NCBI GenBank assembly: GCA_002437245.1
Contig: DJOQ01000027.1
Coordinates: forward strand, 1 to 5,079
Source of the DNA: Ruminococcaceae bacterium UBA6434
GTDB lineage: Bacteria > Bacillota > Clostridia > Oscillospirales > Acutalibacteraceae
Length of the DNA: 5,079 nt
Direction: 5' to 3'
In this document: positions 1 to 5,079 of the stretch, one piece after another
How the letters are laid out: every line of letters begins with the position of its first letter
Numbering within the stretch: position 1 is the first letter of the stretch
Translations under genes and position numbers: made by a program
Notes under the pieces: generated by a model
The model's input: only the letters and a program-made list of their open reading frames with translations
Told to the model about the DNA's origin: nothing
Databases searched by the model: none

Positions 1-2841
1 CTTAGCCGGAGGTCCTGACTTAAGCATCTTTTTGAGATACATTCCCGTGTACGATTTTTTACAGGCGGCAACTTGCTCCGGTGTGCCGCAAACAACGATT
101 TTGCCGCCGTTATCGCCGCCCTCCGGCCCTAAATCTATGATATGGTCGGCAACCTTTATCACATCGAGATTATGCTCGATTACGACAACCGTATTACCAG
201 CGTCAACAAGCTTCTGGAGAACGTCAATCAGCTTGTGGACATCGGCTGTGTGAAGTCCGGTGGTAGGTTCGTCGAGAATATATATGGTTCTGCCCGTCGG
301 TCTTTTTGAAAGCTCGGTAGCAAGCTTTACGCGCTGTGCTTCACCGCCCGAAAGAGTGGTTGCCGACTGCCCGAGCTTAATATAGCCCAAACCGACGTCA
401 TACAGAGTTTGCAGTTTACGCGCTATTTTAGGCATATTACGGAAGAACTCAAGACCCTCCTCAACCGTCATCTCAAGGACATCATATATGGATTTACCCT
501 TGTACTTGACTTCGAGAGTTTCACGGTTGTATCTTGCGCCCTTGCATATTTCGCACGGTACATACACGTCAGCCAAAAAGTGCATTTCGATTTTTACTAT
601 GCCGTCGCCCTGACACGCCTCACATCTGCCGCCTTTTACATTGAAAGAAAATCTGCTTGACGTAAATCCGCGGATTTTGGCGTCTTGGGTCTGTGCAAAC
701 AATGTTCTGATATCCGTAAAAACGCCCGTATAGGTAGCCGGGTTTGAACGCGGAGTTCTGCCTATCGGAGACTGGTCAATATTTATTACCTTATCTAAAA
801 ACTCAAGTCCCTCGATCGACTTATGCTTGCCTGCCGGCTTTTTTGCGCCGTTTAAATCATTTGCAAGCTGTTTATAAAGTATTTCATTTATAAGCGAAGA
901 TTTGCCCGAACCCGATACGCCGGTTACACAAATAAATTCGCCGAGAGGGAAAGAGACATCTATATTCTTCAGGTTGTTTTCGGCAGCTCCGATTACCTTC
1001 AGTACATTGCCGTTTCCGCTGCGTCTCTTTTCTGGGACTTCGATTTTTCGCTTGCCGCTTAAATACTGACCTGTAAGCGAACGGTCGCATTTCAGAATAT
1101 CGTCAAGCGTGCCCGCGCAAACCACTTCGCCGCCGTGGACACCCGCTCCGGGGCCTATATCGACGATATAATCGGCAGCGCGCATGGTATCTTCGTCATG
1201 CTCAACAACTATAAGCGTATTGCCGAGGTCACGCATACGTTTGAGAGTTCCGATAAGCTTATCGTTGTCACGCTGATGAAGTCCGATGCTCGGCTCGTCA
1301 AGAATATACAACACGCCCATAAGAGACGAGCCTATCTGAGTGGCAAGTCTTATACGCTGACTCTCGCCGCCAGAAAGCGTCCCTGCGGAACGTGACAAGG
1401 TGAGATAATCAAGCCCGACATTTTGAAGAAAACTCAGACGGCTTTTAATTTCTTTTAAAATCAGCGACGCAATCATCTGCTCACGGTCGGTCAAAACCAA
1501 AGAATTTATAAAATCAAGCTCTTTTGTTACCGACATCTTTGTAAGCTCGTAGATATTAAGTCCGCCTACCGTGACAGACAGGGACTCTTTTTTTAATCTT
1601 GCACCCTTACAGTCGGGGCAATCACAGGCTGTCATAACCTGCTCTATCTCCCAACGCGCCCAATCGCTTGTGCTCTCTTTATAACGGCGCTCCATATTGT
1701 TTACTATGCCTTCAAATTCGGCATTATAGGTGCCCGTACCGTAAACATTTTTGCGCTGCATTTTAAGCTTTTTTCCGCCCGTTCCGTAGAGAAGAGCATT
1801 ATACGCTTCCTTGGAGAAATCGCATATGGGCGTGTCGAGGGTAAACCCGTATTCCCTGCCGAGCGCCGCATAGTACATTTCGGCTATTGTTCCGCTGTCG
1901 GCATTTGACCAGCCGCTCGCTCTGATGGCTCCGCCCCTTATGGAAAGCTTCTTATTCGGAATTATCAGATTTGGGTCTACCTTGAGGAAAATGCCGAGCC
2001 CGGTACACGTGGGACATGCACCGAAAGGATTATTGAACGAAAACATACGCGGCGACAGTTCGTCAATACAAGCTCCGTGTTCGGGGCACGCGAAATTCTG
2101 TGAAAACAGCATTTCGTCTCCGCCGATAACATCAACAATGACATTTCCTCCTGTGAGAGTTGACGACATCTCTATCGCCTCGGCAAGACGACTGCGTACA
2201 TCGTCGTTTATAACAAGCCTGTCAACAACAATTTCTATGTTGTGTTTGATATTTTTTTCAAGCTTTATATCCTCGGAGAGGTCGTACATATTACCGTCTA
2301 TACGAACGCGAACAAAGCCGGATTTTCTTGCGGAATCAAGCTCTTTTTGATGTTCGCCCTTACGTCCTTTTACCACGGGTGCCAAAATTTGTATTTTTGT
2401 GCCGCCATCGAGTGCCATAACCTTATCTACTATAACGTCTACACTCTGCTTTGATATTTCCCTGCCGCAAATCGGGCAATGCGGAATACCTATACGGGCG
2501 TATAAAAGCCTTAGGTAATCATAAATCTCAGTAACCGTGCCGACTGTTGAGCGCGGATTTTTTGAAGTGGTTTTTTGATCTATGGATATGGCCGGAGAAA
2601 GTCCGTCTATATAATCGACATTCGGTTTTTCCATCTGCCCCAAAAACATACGCGCATATGAAGAAAGCGATTCGACGTATCGGCGCTGACCCTCGGCATA
2701 AATTGTGTCAAATGCAAGCGAGGACTTGCCTGAACCCGAAAGCCCCGTAAATACCACAAGCTTGTCTCGCGGTATTTCAAGGTCAATATTTTTTAAGTTA
2801 TGCTCTTTTGCACCTTTGATAATGATTTTATTACTTGCCAT
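1..2841 (-). CDS. uvrA: UvrA, excinuclease ABC subunit A (DNA damage sensor ATPase), 3' end cut by window edge
   Basis: UvrA is the damage-sensing ATPase of nucleotide excision repair. It works as a dimer in the cytoplasm, scans DNA for helix distortions and loads UvrB. The minus strand is open for 947 codons from the ATG at 2841 to base 1 with no stop. The family is usually about 940-960 residues and the last residues (YTGMYLKKML, then SGPPAK) look like a UvrA C-terminus, so only a few codons are missing. Two ABC ATPase modules are visible. Module I has Walker A GLSGSGKSS at 33-41, signature LSGGES at 489-494, Walker B ILDEP at 513-517 and switch histidine H548. Module II has Walker A GVSGSGKSS at 641-649, signature LSGGEA at 830-835 and Walker B with D857/E858. 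Zinc sites: C122/C125 with C408/C411; C252/H255/C276/C279; and C740/C743/C763/C766. The start overlaps the uvrB stop by one base (TAATG) and has a good ribosome binding site, so it is the downstream gene of a uvrB-uvrA operon. Nothing looks broken. Confidence 0.98.
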   Translation of the reverse strand, partial: MASNKIIIKGAKEHNLKNIDLEIPRDKLVVFTGLSGSGKSSLAFDTIYAEGQRRYVESLSSYARMFLGQMEKPNVDYIDGLSPAISIDQKTTSKNPRSTVGTVTEIYDYLRLLYARIGIPHCPICGREISKQSVDVIVDKVMALDGGTKIQILAPVVKGRKGEHQKELDSARKSGFVRVRIDGNMYDLSEDIKLEKNIKHNIEIVVDRLVINDDVRSRLAEAIEMSSTLTGGNVIVDVIGGDEMLFSQNFACPEHGACIDELSPRMFSFNNPFGACPTCTGLGIFLKVDPNLIIPNKKLSIRGGAIRASGWSNADSGTIAEMYYAALGREYGFTLDTPICDFSKEAYNALLYGTGGKKLKMQRKNVYGTGTYNAEFEGIVNNMERRYKESTSDWARWEIEQVMTACDCPDCKGARLKKESLSVTVGGLNIYELTKMSVTKELDFINSLVLTDREQMIASLILKEIKSRLSFLQNVGLDYLTLSRSAGTLSGGESQRIRLATQIGSSLMGVLYILDEPSIGLHQRDNDKLIGTLKRMRDLGNTLIVVEHDEDTMRAADYIVDIGPGAGVHGGEVVCAGTLDDILKCDRSLTGQYLSGKRKIEVPEKRRSGNGNVLKVIGAAENNLKNIDVSFPLGEFICVTGVSGSGKSSLINEILYKQLANDLNGAKKPAGKHKSIEGLEFLDKVINIDQSPIGRTPRSNPATYTGVFTDIRTLFAQTQDAKIRGFTSSRFSFNVKGGRCEACQGDGIVKIEMHFLADVYVPCEICKGARYNRETLEVKYKGKSIYDVLEMTVEEGLEFFRNMPKIARKLQTLYDVGLGYIKLGQSATTLSGGEAQRVKLATELSKRPTGRTIYILDEPTTGLHTADVHKLIDVLQKLVDAGNTVVVIEHNLDVIKVADHIIDLGPEGGDNGGKIVVCGTPEQVAACKKSYTGMYLKKMLKSGPPAK

Positions 2842-4796
2842 TATTTACCTTCTCTTAATTTTTGAATCTTATCGCGCAGCATAGCGGCATGTTCAAATTC
2901 GAGAATTTTTGCCGCCGCTTTCATCTCCGCCGTCAATTTAACTATAAGAGCCTCGCGCTCGCGCGCGCTGAGACGCTTTTTGGGTTTATCATCAGCGTGA
3001 GTTGATATTTCAATAATATCGCGCACGTCTTTTTTAATTGTTTTCGGCGTTATGTGATGTTCCTTGTTATAAGCCGTTTGTATCTCACGCCTGCGATACG
3101 TTTCCGATATTGCTTTTTCCATAGACGGCGTTACGGAATCGGCGTACATTATTACCTGACCGTCGGCATTTCGCGCGGCACGGCCTATGGTTTGTATAAG
3201 CGACGTTTCAGAACGTAAAAATCCCTCTTTGTCGGCGTCAAGTATCGCCACAAGCGAAACCTCCGGAATATCAAGCCCCTCACGCAAAAGGTTTATTCCC
3301 ACAAGCACGTCAAATTCACCGAGACGAAGGTCACGTATTATCTCCATTCTCTCAATTGTATCGACGTCGTAATGCATATAACGAACTTTTATGCCGTGTG
3401 TATCCAAAAACTCCGTCAGGCTTTCAGCCATTTTTTTGGTCAAGGTTGTTACAAGCACACGCTCCTTACGCTCGATACGGACATTTATTTCCGAAATCAG
3501 GTCGTCTATTTGACCGTCGGTGGGTTTGACGATAATTTCGGGATCCAAAAGCCCTGTCGGCCTTATAACCTGCTCAACTATCTGCGAACTCTTTTCACGT
3601 TCAAATTCACCGGGTGTAGCGCTTACAAAAATCTTTTGACCGACACGGGAATAAAATTCATCAAAGGTCAGCGGTCGGTTATCGTATGCGGACGGGAGAC
3701 GGAAGCCGAAATCAATAAGCGCATCTTTGCGCGAACGGTCGCCGCCGTACATTGCTCTGACCTGAGGCAGAGTTACGTGCGATTCATCCACAAAAAGTAC
3801 AAAATCCTTGGGAAAATAATCAAGGAGCGTAAACGGCGCCGAACCCGGTGCTCTGCCGGACATAATACGGGAATAGTTTTCAATGCCTTTACAAAAACCG
3901 GTTTCTTTGAGCATCTCCATATCATATTCGGTGCGCTGTTTTATTCGCTGCGCCTCCAACAGCTTTCCCTGTTTTGTGAACTCCTCTACCCGCTCTTCCA
4001 TTTCCTTTAAAATTTCATCAATGGCGCGCTCAAGCTTTTCGGGTGCAACAACATAGTGCGAAGCCGGATATATCGCAACATGGGACACGGTATTTTTAAC
4101 CTGCCCCGTCAGAGCGTTTATTTCACAAATTCGGTCAATCTCATCGCCGAAAAATTCGACTCTTATCGCCGTATCATTTGAATATACCGGAAAAATATCC
4201 ACAACATCGCCGTGAACACGGAATTTATTACGGATAAAGTTAATATCGTTGCGCTCGTATTGTATATCAACAAGCTTAGCAAGCAACTCGTCACGGGACT
4301 TCGTCATTCCCTGCCTAAGCGAAATTACCATATTTCGATAATCTATCGGATCGCCGAGCGAATATATACATGAGACGCTTGCTACTATAATGACATCTCT
4401 CCGCTCCGAAAGCGACGATGTTGCCGAATGGCGAAGCTTGTCTATTTCATCGTTAATCGCGGAATCTTTTTCAATATACGTGTCGGTAGTCGGAATATAC
4501 GCTTCCGGCTGATAATAGTCATAATAGGAAACGAAATACTCCACCGCATTTTCGGGAAAAAACTCGCGAAATTCGGAACAAAGCTGCGCGGCAAGCGTTT
4601 TGTTATGCGCCAAAACGAGCGTAGGACGGTTTACATTCGCAATAATATTTGCCATTGTAAAAGTTTTACCCGAACCCGTTACGCCCAGCAATGTCTGCTC
4701 TTTGTAACCGGCATTAAGCCCATCGGTCAGTTTTTTGATCGCTTCGGGCTGATCGCCTGTCGGTTTATATTTTGAATGTAACACAAAATGATCCAT
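2841..4796 (-). CDS. uvrB: UvrB, excinuclease ABC subunit B (damage-verification helicase-like ATPase)
   Basis: UvrB receives damaged DNA from UvrA, verifies the lesion by threading a strand behind its beta-hairpin, and recruits UvrC for dual incision. From the ATG at 4796 the protein has 651 residues, close to the usual 655-675. Motifs in order: N-terminal KYKPTGDQPEAI at 9-20 (Q motif region); Walker A GVTGSGKT at 38-45; the aromatic beta-hairpin beginning YYDYYQPEAYIP at 91-102; motif II DESH at 337-340; motif III SATP at 392-395; motif VI QTIGRAARN at 535-543; and a C-terminal UVR domain (about 613-648) that binds UvrC or UvrA. The frame stays open upstream to a TTG at 4820. I prefer the ATG at 4796 because GAGGTG lies just upstream and because a start at 4820 would lie about 7 nt from the predicted transcription start, inside the operator. 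GTG at 4802 is a less likely alternative. The stop shares one base with the uvrA start. The protein appears complete and functional. Confidence 0.98.
   Translation of the reverse strand: MDHFVLHSKYKPTGDQPEAIKKLTDGLNAGYKEQTLLGVTGSGKTFTMANIIANVNRPTLVLAHNKTLAAQLCSEFREFFPENAVEYFVSYYDYYQPEAYIPTTDTYIEKDSAINDEIDKLRHSATSSLSERRDVIIVASVSCIYSLGDPIDYRNMVISLRQGMTKSRDELLAKLVDIQYERNDINFIRNKFRVHGDVVDIFPVYSNDTAIRVEFFGDEIDRICEINALTGQVKNTVSHVAIYPASHYVVAPEKLERAIDEILKEMEERVEEFTKQGKLLEAQRIKQRTEYDMEMLKETGFCKGIENYSRIMSGRAPGSAPFTLLDYFPKDFVLFVDESHVTLPQVRAMYGGDRSRKDALIDFGFRLPSAYDNRPLTFDEFYSRVGQKIFVSATPGEFEREKSSQIVEQVIRPTGLLDPEIIVKPTDGQIDDLISEINVRIERKERVLVTTLTKKMAESLTEFLDTHGIKVRYMHYDVDTIERMEIIRDLRLGEFDVLVGINLLREGLDIPEVSLVAILDADKEGFLRSETSLIQTIGRAARNADGQVIMYADSVTPSMEKAISETYRRREIQTAYNKEHHITPKTIKKDVRDIIEISTHADDKPKKRLSAREREALIVKLTAEMKAAAKILEFEHAAMLRDKIQKLREGK
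2848..2853 (-). promoter_or_regulatory. Ribosome binding site of uvrA inside the uvrB 3' end
   Basis: AGAAGG (minus 2853-2848) lies within the last codons of uvrB (REGK) and sits 6 nt before the uvrA ATG at 2841. Together with the TAATG junction it indicates that ribosomes finishing uvrB can restart on uvrA, keeping production of the two subunits coupled. Confidence 0.75.
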
Positions 4797-4799
4797 ATG

Positions 4800-4805
4800 C
4801 ACCTC
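4800..4805 (-). promoter_or_regulatory. Ribosome binding site deciding the uvrB start
   Basis: GAGGTG on the minus strand (4805-4800) matches the GGAGGTG core of the Shine-Dalgarno sequence and is followed by CAT and then ATG at 4796. Aligned to the anti-Shine-Dalgarno this gives about 5 nt between the last G of GGAGG and the ATG, which is short but workable. It favours the ATG at 4796 over the TTG at 4820, which has only a weak AGG upstream. Confidence 0.7.
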
Positions 4806-4813
4806 ATATTTAC

Positions 4814-4827
4814 CAAACAAATGTTTA
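4814..4827 (-). promoter_or_regulatory. Putative LexA (SOS) operator overlapping the transcription start
   Basis: The palindrome AAAC-ATTT-GTTT lies at 4826-4815 on the minus strand. Read on the plus strand as CAAACAAATGTTTA (4814-4827) it fits 11 of 13 informative positions of the Bacillus-type LexA box CGAACRNRYGTTYG, including the central AAC-N4-GTT. It covers roughly +1 to +14 relative to the predicted start, a position where a bound repressor would block transcription. uvrBA is under LexA control in Bacillus subtilis, which supports the reading. The outer G and C of the consensus are replaced by A and T, and clade-specific LexA motifs vary, so this is an inference. Confidence 0.6.
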
Positions 4828-4833
4828 CCTAAG

Positions 4834-4862
4834 ATTATATCATATACATAAATTATTGTAAA
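4834..4862 (-). promoter_or_regulatory. Sigma-A type promoter of uvrB-uvrA
   Basis: On the minus strand TTTACA (4862-4857, five of six to the -35 consensus) is separated by exactly 17 nt from TATAAT (4839-4834, perfect -10). TG at 4842-4841 makes an extended -10 (TGATATAAT). Transcription should start near 4827, giving a leader of about 31 nt before the uvrB ATG at 4796. It lies in the AT-rich gap directly after the terminator of the preceding gene, so the operon appears to have its own promoter. Confidence 0.85.
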
Positions 4863-4910
4863 CCAAATTATTTAAAATAAGGCAGTCAAAATTAAAATAA
4901 TTAAACCGAC

Positions 4911-4965
4911 AGAAAACAAAAGCGCCACAGCAAATCGACTCTTAGCAGAGCAAAAATGCTGTGGC
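4911..4965 (-). terminator. Intrinsic terminator of the repeat-protein gene
   Basis: A perfect 9-bp inverted repeat, GCCACAGCA (minus strand 4965-4957) and TGCTGTGGC (4932-4924), encloses 24 nt. Inside the loop a short CTCT/AGAG pairing around GCTA could add a second stem. On the minus strand the stem is followed by GC and then a U-rich tract (TTTTGTTTTCT). The hairpin begins 6 bases after the TAA of the upstream gene, where its terminator is expected, and it separates that gene from the uvrB promoter. In the plus direction the stem is followed by TGATTTTTAAA, so it could also work in reverse, but no plus-strand gene needs it. Confidence 0.85.
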
Positions 4966-4971
4966 TGATTT

Positions 4972-5079
4972 TTAAATCATAATGCCGTTTTGCACGTAAT
5001 ACCAAGTACCGTAATAATTTGTAAATCCGGTATAGTTCCAATCGAGTATTCCGCCGCCGACATAATACCATGTACCGTA
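4972..5079 (-). CDS. C-terminal fragment of a repeat protein of cell-wall-binding type (5' part outside window)
   Basis: The minus strand is open from the right edge to a TAA at 4972-4974 and encodes the last 35 residues of a longer protein. The visible part contains YGTWYYV at residues 1-7 and again at 23-29, a 22-residue period, with DWNYTGF between and VQNGIMI at the end. This Trp/Tyr/Gly-rich pattern (xWYYVxxGxxDWNYTGF) resembles the C-terminal tandem repeats of secreted or surface proteins of Clostridia, which are related in style to choline-binding and other cell-wall-binding repeats. The sequence shows the repeat. The link to the cell surface comes from knowledge of such families, and any catalytic domain would lie outside the window. 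The DNA of the two copies is also similar (18 of the first 20 bases match). A strong terminator follows the stop within about 10 bases, which supports a real gene end here. The specific enzyme or adhesin cannot be told from this fragment. Confidence 0.8.
   Translation of the reverse strand, partial: YGTWYYVGGGILDWNYTGFTNYYGTWYYVQNGIMI
4975..5079 (-). repeat. 66-bp in-frame tandem repeat (22-residue YGTWYYV...NYTGF unit), about 1.6 copies visible
   Basis: One complete unit (5079 to 5014) is followed by a partial unit (5013 to 4975) that ends at the stop codon. The units start with TACGGTAC(A/T)TGGTATTA(T/C)GT and diverge after about 20 bases, so the tryptophan and tyrosine codons are the most conserved part. 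The array probably continues beyond the right edge, because a protein of this type normally carries several units. Confidence 0.75.

Noticed and set aside
884..1090. 68-codon minus-strand open frame inside uvrA
   Set aside because: It is an out-of-frame overlap with the second ABC module of uvrA; the uvrA frame carries the conserved motifs.
1925..2350. 141-codon open frame on the plus strand
   Set aside because: It is antisense to the UvrA zinc-site region. The translation is serine-rich and low in complexity, as expected of a shadow frame, with no convincing ribosome binding site.
3372..4010. 212-codon open frame on the plus strand
   Set aside because: It lies wholly antisense to uvrB, whose motifs are intact throughout this stretch. 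The translation shows no recognisable domain, and the openness is a by-product of uvrB codon use.
4428..4775. 115-codon plus-strand open frame antisense to the uvrB 5' end
   Set aside because: It is opposite the strongly conserved Walker A and beta-hairpin codons, and its product has no recognisable features.
4855..4889. TTGACT (minus 4889-4884) with TACAAT (4860-4855) as a second promoter for uvrB
   Set aside because: The spacer would be 23 nt, too long for a sigma-A promoter, and a better promoter with 17-nt spacing lies just downstream.
1..5079. CRISPR array, tRNA or rRNA, insertion sequence, or new defence system
   Set aside because: No regularly spaced repeats, structural RNA signatures, transposase or phage genes are present. 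Nearly all bases belong to uvrA, uvrB and the edge gene, leaving only about 150 bases of intergenic DNA.

Overview
The window is a stretch of a bacterial chromosome, most likely from Bacillota, class Clostridia. Three things point there: the gene order uvrB-uvrA, the protein sequences, and an aromatic-rich cell-wall-binding-type repeat at the right edge. GC content is moderate in the genes, and the one intergenic gap is AT-rich. No species can be named from the sequence alone.

All three genes lie on the minus strand, so transcription runs right to left. At the right edge (4972-5079) is the C-terminal end of a protein with a 22-residue tandem repeat (YGTWYYV...DWNYTGF...), typical of surface or cell-wall-binding proteins of Clostridia. 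It is followed by a strong intrinsic terminator (4911-4965). The rest of the gap (about 4821-4910) is AT-rich and carries a well-formed sigma-A type promoter: TTTACA, a 17-nt spacer, and an extended -10 TGATATAAT. A LexA-box-like palindrome sits at the predicted transcription start. Next come uvrB (2841-4796) and uvrA (1-2841). They overlap by one base in a TAATG stop/start junction, which suggests translational coupling. uvrA runs off the left edge, almost certainly within a few codons of its end.

Together uvrB and uvrA encode the damage-recognition half of bacterial nucleotide excision repair. UvrA dimers find distorted DNA and load UvrB; UvrB verifies the lesion and forms the complex that UvrC cuts. 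The promoter and operator layout fits SOS (LexA) induction of the operon. All catalytic and zinc-binding motifs are present, so both proteins should be active.

No previously undescribed system is visible. The window is essentially a housekeeping DNA-repair operon. The points worth a second look are the operator/promoter arrangement, the uvrB start choice, a Cys-to-His zinc ligand in UvrA, and the edge repeat protein.
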